From UMGS172 sp045648145 (GTDB lineage: Bacteria > Bacillota > Clostridia > Oscillospirales > Acutalibacteraceae): a DNA stretch of 27,237 nt. Within the stretch, counting starts at the first letter, position 1; every line of letters begins with the position of its first letter. The position numbers were made by a program, and so were the translations under genes. The stretch is from NCBI GenBank assembly GCA_045648145.1, contig JAZRNK010000110.1, positions 1-27,237 on the forward strand, given 5' to 3'. The notes below the pieces were generated by a model. It was not told where the DNA came from. It did no database searches and saw only the letters and a list, made by a program, of their open reading frames with translations. This document shows, in pieces, positions 7,484-13,830 of the stretch.

Positions 7484-8104
7484 ATGCTTAATCAACTTAT
7501 TGAAAGATACCCTGTATTATCTGAGTGCAAAGAAGACATAGAGAACGTTAAAAATGCAATGATTTCATGCTTTAAAAATGGCGGTAAACTGCTTGTTTGC
7601 GGTAACGGCGGCAGTTGCTCTGACAGTGACCATATAGTCGGTGAGCTTATGAAGGGCTTTATGTCAAAGCGCCCGATATCTCAACAAAAAAAGGCTGAAA
7701 TGAAGGCAAATTGCAGTGAAGTTTCGGATGAATGGTTGGAACAATTGCAGTGTGGATTACCTGCTATATCATTACCTTCATTGACGGGACTTAATTCGGC
7801 ATTTTGCAACGACGTGAATCCTGAATTAATGTTTGCTCAAAGCTTGATGGGCTTAGGCGTTAAGGGCGATATCTTACTGTGCCTCAGTACTTCGGGTAAT
7901 TCAAAAAACGTTTATGCCGCTGCAGTTGTAGGCAAGTCGCTGGGACTTACCGTTATAGCTCTTACAGGTAAGACAGGCGGAAGGCTAAAGGGTATGGCAG
8001 ATTTATGCATCTGTGTTCCCGAAACTGAAACCTTTAAGGTTCAAGAGCTTCATTTGCCGACCTATCATTATTTGTGCGCCGCAGTTGAAAAAGAATTTTT
8101 CTAA
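7484..8104 (+). CDS. SIS-domain sugar isomerase, GmhA-like (D-sedoheptulose-7-phosphate isomerase family)
   Basis: A 206-residue single SIS-domain protein. LLVCGNGGSCSDSDHIVGEL is the GmhA-type phosphosugar-binding loop, followed by LCLSTSGNSKNV and VIALTGKTGG. The C-terminal VQELHLPTYHYLC carries the conserved Glu/His pair of phosphoheptose isomerases. It probably isomerises a ketose and an aldose phosphate in the cytoplasm. An insert of about 30 residues, rich in charged residues and following KGFMSKRP, is also usual in Gram-positive GmhA relatives. Start ATG 7484 is set by GAGGTG at 7471-7476; an upstream in-frame TTG at 7469 lies before that site. With the ROK kinase it may supply a phosphorylated sugar for cell-surface or amino-sugar metabolism, but the true substrate is not known. 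Confidence 0.82.
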   Translation: MLNQLIERYPVLSECKEDIENVKNAMISCFKNGGKLLVCGNGGSCSDSDHIVGELMKGFMSKRPISQQKKAEMKANCSEVSDEWLEQLQCGLPAISLPSLTGLNSAFCNDVNPELMFAQSLMGLGVKGDILLCLSTSGNSKNVYAAAVVGKSLGLTVIALTGKTGGRLKGMADLCICVPETETFKVQELHLPTYHYLCAAVEKEFF

Positions 8105-8108
8105 TAAT

Positions 8109-8144
8109 AAAAAAGCAGTTTTACTTTTAGTAAAACTGCTTTTT
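8109..8144. terminator. Bidirectional intrinsic terminator between the isomerase gene and glnN
   Basis: A perfect 15-bp stem AAAAGCAGTTTTACT (8111-8125) pairs with AGTAAAACTGCTTTT (8129-8143) across a 3-base loop. There are A/T runs on both sides, so it can serve both the plus-strand isomerase gene and the converging minus-strand glnN. Confidence 0.9.
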
Positions 8145-8155
8145 GTTGTATAATA

Positions 8156-10240
8156 TTAAATTCTGAACATTAAATCATCGTAGCAGGGAACAGGCCAGTA
8201 TTCCTGTGCGGTGATTTTTTCAGCCTCGTCGACAACAGCACGGAGCTTTTCCAAAATCGGAACAACGGTATCGTAAAAGGCTTTGGCTTTTTCATAACCG
8301 GTCTTTTTACAAGATAGGTTGTCGGCTTTTTCCAAGAGCTCGGTATAGGCATACATCTTGTCGGTATAGTCTGCAAGTTTTTCGAGTGTTTCGGTTTCAT
8401 ACTTGCAGGGTAAGTTCTTTGAAACCTCGCGTTTTGACAGTATTGTGTCGGAAAGCTGGGAGACAAAAGCGCTAACGGCAGGGATGTATTGCTTACGTAC
8501 CATATCAATAGCGGTGAGAGCTTCAATATTGATGGTTTTTGAGTAGTTATCAAGCAACACCTCATAGCGTGACTTGATTTCGGTTTCATTATAAACCTTG
8601 TGTCTTGCAAAAACGTCAATATTTTTTTGTTCTATCATAACAGGAAGAGCGTCTACCGTTGACTTGAGATTAAGCAGACCTAAGCTTTCGGCCTCTTTTT
8701 TCCACTCGTCAGAATAGCCATTACCGTTAAATATGATGCGCTTGTGCTCTTTCATTGTGTTCTTAACAATATTATGAACAGCGGCGGTAAAATCTTCAGC
8801 CTTTTCAAGCTCGTCGGCAAACTGCATCAAAGTGTCGGCAACGATGGTGTTAATTACAATGTTGGGGTCGGCAACCGAAGCGCTCGAGCCTAACATTCTA
8901 AATTCAAACTTATTACCCGTAAACGCAAAGGGTGAGGTACGGTTGCGGTCAGTATTATCCTTAGGAAAGTCGGGGAGAACGTCGACACCGAGTTTTACCT
9001 TTGCGGCTTTGGCATATTTGTATTCTGTATCGGTTTCAATAGCCTCAAGTATAGCCTGAAGCTCATCGCCGAGGAACATCGAAACAATAGATGGAGGAGC
9101 CTCGTTTCCGCCAAGACGGTGGTCGTTACCTGCCGAGGCAACCGAAACCCTCATCATACCCTGATATTCGTCAACTGCTTTGATAACGGCTGCCAAAAAC
9201 AGTAAGAACTGTGCGTTTTCGCTGGGTGTTTTGCCGGGGTCAAGCAGGTTGACACCCGTATCGGTTGACATCGACCAGTTGTTGTGCTTGCCGCTTCCGT
9301 TTACGCCTGCAAACGGTTTTTCGTGCAAAAGACAAACGAGTCCGTGGTGCGGCGCGATTTTTTTCATCAATTCCATTGTAAGCTGGTTGTGGTCAACAGC
9401 AATATTGGTGGTTGAAAAAATAGGCGCAAGCTCGTGTTGAGCAGGTGCAGCCTCGTTATGTTCGGTTTTAGAAAGAACGCCTAATTTCCAAAGCTCAACG
9501 TCCAATTCCTTCATAAAGGCAGAAACTCTGGGCTTTAATGCGCCAAAATAGTGGTCTTCCATTTCCTGTCCTTTGGGTGCAGGTGCGCCAAAAAGGGTAC
9601 GGCCGCAGAAAATAAGGTCTTTTCTTTCGTCGTAATATTTTTTGTCAATAAGAAAATACTCCTGCTCGGGACCAACGGTAGTGATAACGCGTTTTGCCGA
9701 TGTGTTGCCGAAAAGATGTAATATTCTTAAAGCCTGAATGCTAAGAGCCTCCATTGAACGGAGTAACGGAGTCTTTTTATCAAGCGCATCTCCGGTATAC
9801 GAACAAAAAGCGGTAGGTATACAAAGAGTACCGTCCTTAACAAAGGCGCAGGAGGTCGGATCCCATACGGTGTATCCTCTTGCCTCACTGGTGTCACGCA
9901 GACCGCCCGATGGGAAGGAGGAGGCATCAGGCTCGCTCTTAATAAGCTCTTTACCCGAAAATTCCATAATTATATGGCCGTCGTCGGCAGGGACAATAAA
10001 GCTATCGTGCTTTTCGGCGGTAATGTTATTCATCGGTTGGAACCAATGGGTAAAGTGGGTAGCGCCTTTTTCAATCGCCCAATCTCTCATTGCGTTAGCA
10101 ACGGTGTTGGCAATGGTGATATCCAAATGTTTGCCGTCGTGAATGGTCTTTTTAAGTGCCTTGTAGGTTTCTTTGGGCAGCTTTTCCTTCATGACCGCTT
10201 CGTTAAAAACTTCGCTTCCGAAAATATCTGCTATTTTCAT
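8156..10240 (-). CDS. glnN: Glutamine synthetase type III
   Basis: A 694-residue GSIII, the long form of glutamine synthetase, which joins ammonia to glutamate using ATP in a large cytoplasmic oligomer. Length is normal for the family. Motifs include SFPSGGLRDTSEARGYTVWD near the N-terminus, GPEQEYFLID (metal and glutamate site), SKTEHNEAAPAQHELAPI, LLHEKPFAGVNGSGKHNNWS, AGNDHRLGGNEAPP, and NRTSPFAFTGNKFEFRMLGS. The frame is open 28 codons further upstream, to 10324, but I choose ATG 10240. GGAGG (10249-10253) sits 8 bases away, the family start MKIADIFGS fits, and the promoter -10 lies at 10326. Expression is probably controlled through the leader hairpin described separately. It is monocistronic. 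Confidence 0.96.
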   Translation of the reverse strand: MKIADIFGSEVFNEAVMKEKLPKETYKALKKTIHDGKHLDITIANTVANAMRDWAIEKGATHFTHWFQPMNNITAEKHDSFIVPADDGHIIMEFSGKELIKSEPDASSFPSGGLRDTSEARGYTVWDPTSCAFVKDGTLCIPTAFCSYTGDALDKKTPLLRSMEALSIQALRILHLFGNTSAKRVITTVGPEQEYFLIDKKYYDERKDLIFCGRTLFGAPAPKGQEMEDHYFGALKPRVSAFMKELDVELWKLGVLSKTEHNEAAPAQHELAPIFSTTNIAVDHNQLTMELMKKIAPHHGLVCLLHEKPFAGVNGSGKHNNWSMSTDTGVNLLDPGKTPSENAQFLLFLAAVIKAVDEYQGMMRVSVASAGNDHRLGGNEAPPSIVSMFLGDELQAILEAIETDTEYKYAKAAKVKLGVDVLPDFPKDNTDRNRTSPFAFTGNKFEFRMLGSSASVADPNIVINTIVADTLMQFADELEKAEDFTAAVHNIVKNTMKEHKRIIFNGNGYSDEWKKEAESLGLLNLKSTVDALPVMIEQKNIDVFARHKVYNETEIKSRYEVLLDNYSKTINIEALTAIDMVRKQYIPAVSAFVSQLSDTILSKREVSKNLPCKYETETLEKLADYTDKMYAYTELLEKADNLSCKKTGYEKAKAFYDTVVPILEKLRAVVDEAEKITAQEYWPVPCYDDLMFRI

Positions 10241-10260
10241 AAACTCAGCCTCCGCTATTA

Positions 10261-10310
10261 AAATAAAAAAGACACTACACAAGAAATTCACTTTCTTTTG
10301 CAGCACTTTT
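10261..10310 (-). promoter_or_regulatory. glnN leader hairpin with U-tract: candidate attenuator
   Basis: On the minus strand, a 16-base 5' arm (10307-10292, AGTGCTGCAAAAGAAA) pairs with a 15-base 3' arm (10286-10272) with several G-T pairs and one A-G mismatch. The 3' arm is followed by CTTTTTTATTTT. This is an intrinsic-terminator shape placed between the promoter and the glnN ribosome binding site. It would stop transcription unless opposed, so conditional antitermination is likely. The controlling factor is not visible. Confidence 0.65.
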
Positions 10311-10325
10311 GTTTCGTCGTTCAAA

Positions 10326-10353
10326 ATTATACTACCAAAGAATTAATTGTCAA
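10326..10353 (-). promoter_or_regulatory. glnN promoter
   Basis: On the minus strand, the consensus -35 TTGACA (10353-10348) and -10 TATAAT (10331-10326) have a 16-base spacer. The predicted transcription start near 10319 leaves a leader of about 80 bases containing the hairpin and supports the ATG 10240 start. Confidence 0.88.
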
Positions 10354-10369
10354 CAAAATTCAACCAAAA

Positions 10370-10596
10370 CCTTCAATGTTTCGTTAAACGCTTAATTTTT
10401 CGTATGTTTTCTTTTGGATAACATATTTTTATTCGGTCTGCTTGGTGTATAAAGAGTCTAAAAATTAATATAATTAATAAAATTTATGTCGATACACTTA
10501 TATATCACAAATTTTTCTTAAAATTTTAAACAAAAGCGTTTCGGTGCTAAAAATTTAGTGTCATATAAAATTATATTAAAATTAAAGAAAGAATAT
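10370..10596. other. AT-rich intergenic stretch with no identified feature
   Basis: Between the glnN promoter and the terminator of the next minus-strand gene lies about 230 bases of very AT-rich DNA. I found no open frame of note, no convincing paired promoter elements and no long stable hairpin. Confidence 0.6.
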
Positions 10597-10627
10597 AATA
10601 AAAATCACCTACCAAACGGTAGGTGAT
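10597..10627 (-). terminator. Intrinsic terminator of the 93-residue protein gene
   Basis: On the minus strand, ATCACCTACC (10627-10618) and GGTAGGTGAT (10613-10604) form a perfect 10-bp stem with a 4-base loop, followed by TTTTATTATATT. It lies 7 bases beyond the stop codon. Confidence 0.9.
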
Positions 10628-10633
10628 TGAAAT

Positions 10634-10915
10634 TTATTCGTCCTCGTCGTCTTCTTCGACCTTACCCGGAACTTCCTTGTAAAGATTAAATCTGAACAAC
10701 AAGCTTTCGTCCTCAGGGTTTGAGCAACGGAGAGTAGCCTCGTGAATGACAGCACCCTTCATAATGTTGGCAACACCCATCATCTGACAAAGTTTGGATT
10801 TAAGGTTTAAAACGTCTCCCTCGTTAGTTTCAAGGAAAACATCGCCTTTACATTTATCAAGAGTCTGCATAAAATCAGCCATGTCTATATCGTGCATTAC
10901 AATAAATTTCTGCAT
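10634..10915 (-). CDS. Small acidic-tailed protein, possibly HPr-fold-like, function unknown
   Basis: A 93-residue cytoplasmic protein I cannot assign. The middle, CKGDVFLETNEGDVLNLKSK followed by LCQMMGV, resembles the second half of the HPr phosphocarrier fold (strand, turn, KS-x-x-x-x-x-GV helix). The phospho-His region of HPr is absent, so a phosphocarrier role is not supported. The C-terminus ends in a run of Glu/Asp (VEEDDEDE). The open frame extends to 11020, but AAAGGAGGT ending at 10922 lies 7 bases upstream of ATG 10915 and the promoter -10 is at 10956-10961, so the shorter start is right. It is monocistronic, with its own promoter and terminator, divergent from the WG-repeat lipoprotein gene. 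Confidence 0.8.
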   Translation of the reverse strand: MQKFIVMHDIDMADFMQTLDKCKGDVFLETNEGDVLNLKSKLCQMMGVANIMKGAVIHEATLRCSNPEDESLLFRFNLYKEVPGKVEEDDEDE

Positions 10916-10955
10916 AAAATTACCTCCTTTTAAAAGCTGTTTAGCTTTCATACAC

Positions 10956-10984
10956 ATTATACTTACAAACTTTAGAATAGTCAA
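10956..10984 (-). promoter_or_regulatory. Promoter of the 93-residue protein gene
   Basis: On the minus strand, TTGACT (10984-10979) and TATAAT (10961-10956) are separated by 17 bases, 40 bases before the start codon. Confidence 0.85.
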
Positions 10985-11006
10985 TGTTAATTTTATATGA
11001 ATTTCG

Positions 11007-11035
11007 TTGATAATTGGCAAATTGAGTGGTATAAT
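11007..11035 (+). promoter_or_regulatory. Promoter of the lipoprotein pair
   Basis: TTGATA (11007-11012) and TATAAT (11030-11035) are separated by 17 bases, 27 bases before the chosen ATG. It is divergent from, and close to, the promoter at 10956-10984. Confidence 0.85.
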
Positions 11036-11062
11036 GATTACAATTAAAGGCAGGTGTGGTTT

Positions 11063-12652
11063 ATGAAACGCTTTAAAATACTTGTTAAATTTTTGAGTTT
11101 GGCGTTGGTTGTTTGTTCGCTGTGTTCGTGTAGCTTTTTTTCAAGTGATGAGAATAACGGCACTTTCTTTATGCTGCGCCAACTGCCTGAATATAATACT
11201 GTCAACGGCAGTGCAGTTTATTTTGACCGCTATAATGAGCAATACACTGACACACTTACGGCAAGTAAGGAATATGGTGAGATTATGCCTTTTTTGGGCG
11301 GATATTATAAATACACGTCGGTGCCTGACCCAAAAGATAAAGAGAAAACCGAGCCTAAAGAGCAGTATTTACCTCTTTATGGTCTTTGTACCGTTTCGGG
11401 CAAGATAATTGTTGACCCTGTTTATACAAGCGTCGAAAGGCATAATTTGGATAACGGCGATTATATTTATGAGCTTGTTATGGGTGCAGATGCCACTGCC
11501 AAAAAAGAGGGTAAGCATTATCTTACATCCTCAACGGGCTCTTGGGTTGTCGAGCTTAGTGTAAGAAGTATCTTTACCGGTCTTAGCGGTAACGACCGTT
11601 TTATTGTCCAACGTATGAGGAAGAAGAACGGTAATGAGTACAAGTATTACGATTTTTATAACTATAACGGTGTTCGTATGATGATTTTCGGTCAGGACTT
11701 AGCTGAACTGAAGGATACCGACTATACCATTGGGGCTTTTACCGAAGGTCTGGCACCCGTAACCCTTACGACCAAAGGGGAGGATGGTAAAGATACCGTC
11801 GTGTCTTATTATGTGAATGTTACGGGTCAAAGAGTTTCAGACGTCAATTATCGCTACTGCGGAGAATTCTATAAGGGTCTTGCGATAGTTATTGACGAAA
11901 ATGGTAAATACGGTGTTATTAAACCTAATGGTGAATATTTGTTTAAACCTGAGTACCGCATTATAAACTTTAACCGCGAAAAAGAAATTTTTACCTGTAG
12001 CAATGATGGTTATTTTACAATTAATGATATTACGGGAAAAGAGATAAGAACTGTTCTTTGCGATAAGGGCAATGTTGAAGTACTCAATTCCAATAAGATG
12101 ATTTATAAGAAAACAAATAGCAGTACGGGCAGAAGTGAGTATTTTGTGTCCGAGGGAGACACGCCGTTTACTTGTAAGACAACGGGCCAGTTCCCCGATG
12201 AAGCCAGCGGTATCAACGGTGTTTTCTGGTGTTCGTACAGCAACGTTACCGAGATTTTTGATGAAAACGGCAACACCATTACCAGCTATACCGAGTTTGG
12301 TACTGTGAATTCTGTTAATAACAATCTGGCGGTTGTTGTTAATAACAATTCAACGGCAATCAGTATTTTAGACCTGTCGACCAAGGAAAAAACCGATTGG
12401 GTAAAAGGTACTTTGACGGTACAGACCTTAAGTAACGGGAAATATTTGATTTTGTCCGACAGCTCTTCGGGACAGTCTAAATATACACTTTACGACGTTG
12501 AAAGCCGTAAGGCCGTCGAAGCAGATTGCGATTATATCAATGTTTTGGCTACTAAAGATACCGAGTACCTTATTTTAGTGAAAAATGAAACCGTGCGTGT
12601 TTACAAAGGCTATGAAGAATGCGTTTATAAATACAGCTTTAATCCGAACTAA
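11063..12652 (+). CDS. WG-repeat-like surface lipoprotein
   Basis: A 529-residue exported protein. The N-terminus MKRFKILVKFLSLALVVCS is a lipoprotein signal peptide with lipobox LCSC, lipidation expected at C23. The mature part has degenerate repeats of the WG (KWGxID) type. The clearest is GKYGVIKPNGEYLFKPEYR, with related DPVYTSV, YYVNVTGQRVSDVNYRYCGE and FTINDITGKEI. These form a beta-propeller-like or solenoid array in other proteins and usually mediate binding, not catalysis. Start ATG 11063 follows AGGTG (11052-11056); a GTG at 11054 lies in that site. It is followed 17 bases later by a second lipoprotein gene, so both probably act together at the outer face of the membrane. Ligand unknown. 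Confidence 0.8.
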   Translation: MKRFKILVKFLSLALVVCSLCSCSFFSSDENNGTFFMLRQLPEYNTVNGSAVYFDRYNEQYTDTLTASKEYGEIMPFLGGYYKYTSVPDPKDKEKTEPKEQYLPLYGLCTVSGKIIVDPVYTSVERHNLDNGDYIYELVMGADATAKKEGKHYLTSSTGSWVVELSVRSIFTGLSGNDRFIVQRMRKKNGNEYKYYDFYNYNGVRMMIFGQDLAELKDTDYTIGAFTEGLAPVTLTTKGEDGKDTVVSYYVNVTGQRVSDVNYRYCGEFYKGLAIVIDENGKYGVIKPNGEYLFKPEYRIINFNREKEIFTCSNDGYFTINDITGKEIRTVLCDKGNVEVLNSNKMIYKKTNSSTGRSEYFVSEGDTPFTCKTTGQFPDEASGINGVFWCSYSNVTEIFDENGNTITSYTEFGTVNSVNNNLAVVVNNNSTAISILDLSTKEKTDWVKGTLTVQTLSNGKYLILSDSSSGQSKYTLYDVESRKAVEADCDYINVLATKDTEYLILVKNETVRVYKGYEECVYKYSFNPN

Positions 12653-12669
12653 AAGGAGGGAGTAAACAG

Positions 12670-13572
12670 ATGAAAAAAATAATTTGTCTGGCTTTAGTGC
12701 TATTGCTTTCTGTTTGCTTTTGCTCCTGCGATGAGAAGGAAAAACGCGTGGTTGACGATAGCTTTGTTTTTACGGAGGATAATTTTCCTAAAATAAGCGT
12801 TGTCGCACAGATGCAGGATGAGGCGAAGTGTTTAATTGATACTGCTTTGGGATATGAATACGACGGTGATGTGATTTTAAGTGTATCCGAAAACACAGAG
12901 AACCTTAGCGAACAGCTTAAAAACGGTATGGTTGACGTCGTGTTTACAAGCAGTATTGAGGAAGATAAGTGCTTGACCGATGCTTCACTATGTTATAAAG
13001 ATGTACTTGTCGACGCCATTGTTTTTTATGTCAGCGGTATTGAGGGCGCCGAAACACTGACGAGTGAGCAAATTGCTGAAATTTATAGCGGTACCGTCAC
13101 CGATTGGAGTCAGCTTGGATTTGAAAGCTGTCCGATAACGGTTTTTGACTGTGATGACAAAACCTTAAGCAAAAAGGCTTTTAGTAAAACAGTAGGTGCC
13201 GACACATCAAATTTGCCGAGTATTAAGTCTACTGTGGCTACAAAGGACGGTAAGCTTGAGGCGACGGTTGAGTTTGATGCACGTAAGGGTGCGATAGGTT
13301 ATACAACCTACAGTAACCTTGCCAATATTGCTTATATTAATAATAAGAGCGCCAGAATAGTAACCGTTGATAACATTACACCTACCAAGGATACTGTCGG
13401 CAATAAACAGTATAAATTTACTTGGCAATACTATGTTGTAGCAAGGAACAACGAGGTGGTTGGCTCGGCATCAAAAATTCTTTATAATTGGATAATTTCT
13501 TCTCAAGGAATGACGGTTTTAGAGAATAGCGAATGTGTTACCGTGCCGTTGGTAGTGCCTGTGGCTAAATAA
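12670..13572 (+). CDS. PstS-like substrate-binding lipoprotein
   Basis: A 300-residue lipoprotein. Its signal peptide MKKIICLALVLLLSVCF ends in FCSC, a slightly unusual lipobox with lipidation expected at C20. The mature region resembles the periplasmic phosphate-binding fold (PBP-like domain): LTSEQIAEIYSGTVTDWSQL, ITVFDCDD, and GAIGYTTYSNL match the order of PstS proteins. The SGTxxxF phosphate-contact motif of true PstS is not present (the region reads DDKTLSKKAF), and no pstCAB genes are nearby. It may therefore bind another anion or act as a sensor or adhesin. A strong AAGGAGGGAG site (12653-12662) precedes the ATG. It is cotranscribed with the WG-repeat lipoprotein and ended by a terminator. 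Confidence 0.82.
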   Translation: MKKIICLALVLLLSVCFCSCDEKEKRVVDDSFVFTEDNFPKISVVAQMQDEAKCLIDTALGYEYDGDVILSVSENTENLSEQLKNGMVDVVFTSSIEEDKCLTDASLCYKDVLVDAIVFYVSGIEGAETLTSEQIAEIYSGTVTDWSQLGFESCPITVFDCDDKTLSKKAFSKTVGADTSNLPSIKSTVATKDGKLEATVEFDARKGAIGYTTYSNLANIAYINNKSARIVTVDNITPTKDTVGNKQYKFTWQYYVVARNNEVVGSASKILYNWIISSQGMTVLENSECVTVPLVVPVAK

Positions 13573-13587
13573 GGAAAATAAATTTTA

Positions 13588-13632
13588 AAAACCGGTGTTG
13601 ACAAAATGCAACATCGGTTTTATAATTTTTTT
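13588..13632 (+). terminator. Intrinsic terminator of the lipoprotein pair
   Basis: AAAACCGGTGTTG (13588-13600) pairs with CAACATCGGTTTT (13609-13621), 13 bp with one G-T pair. A T-run follows at 13626-13632. Confidence 0.88.
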
Positions 13633-13659
13633 GCCGAAAGGTAAAATATGAATTATAAG
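13631..13659 (+). promoter_or_regulatory. Probable mgtE promoter
   Basis: TTGCCG (13631-13636) and TATAAG (13654-13659) have a 17-base spacer directly after the previous terminator. The -35 is weak. The predicted start near 13666 would begin the structured leader. Confidence 0.5.
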
Positions 13660-13665
13660 AGGTGA

Positions 13666-13830
13666 GAGTTTAATGGATGCAGGCAGTAGTAGCATAGGTA
13701 TGAAGCCCCGAGGTACAAAGAGAAAAACAGCGTGTGTCTGTTTTTCTCTCGTTTTGGATATTTAAATTAAAGTACCTTTGCGTTTTATACCTTTCTTATT
13801 TTGCCTATTTTAAGGAAGGAGAAAGGTGTA
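13666..13830 (+). ncRNA. Structured mgtE leader with alternative pairings that can hide the ribosome binding site
   Basis: Three pairings stand out. A: AGGTAT (13696-13701) with ATACCT (13787-13792), and GGTAC (13712-13716) with GTACC (13772-13776), form a long-range helix. B: inside it, AGAGAAAAACAG (13719-13730) and CTGTTTTTCTCT (13738-13749) make a perfect 12-bp hairpin. C: ATACCTTTCTT (13787-13797) can instead pair over 11 bases with GAGAAAGGTGT (13819-13829), which covers the mgtE Shine-Dalgarno next to ATG 13831. A and C exclude each other because both use 13787-13792. This is the layout of a translational riboswitch or leader-peptide switch. I could not match it to the M-box consensus normally found before mgtE. 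The ligand is unknown; Mg2+ is the natural guess. Confidence 0.6.
13673..13765 (+). CDS. Possible 30-residue leader peptide in the mgtE leader
   Basis: An ATG frame of 30 codons inside the mgtE leader, preceded by GAGGTGAG (13659-13666), 6 bases before the ATG. Its basic middle section contains MKPRGTKRKTACVC. The frame spans the 5' strands of the long-range helix and the whole inner hairpin, so its translation would disturb the leader fold. If transcription begins near 13666, its ribosome binding site would be mostly missing, which argues against it. I do not recognise the sequence. Confidence 0.3.
   Translation: MDAGSSSIGMKPRGTKRKTACVCFSLVLDI

Noticed and set aside
9738..10142. A 134-codon plus-strand frame inside glnN
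   Set aside because: glnN is a clear full-length gene on the other strand; the frame has no recognisable product.
10241..10324. 28-residue N-terminal extension of glnN
   Set aside because: The promoter -10 sits directly beside it, the leader hairpin lies inside it, and a good ribosome binding site supports ATG 10240.
13666..13830. M-box (ykoK) magnesium riboswitch
   Set aside because: This is the class expected before mgtE, and AGGTGAG is present, but the conserved core segments and pairing pattern do not match, so I describe the leader without naming a class.
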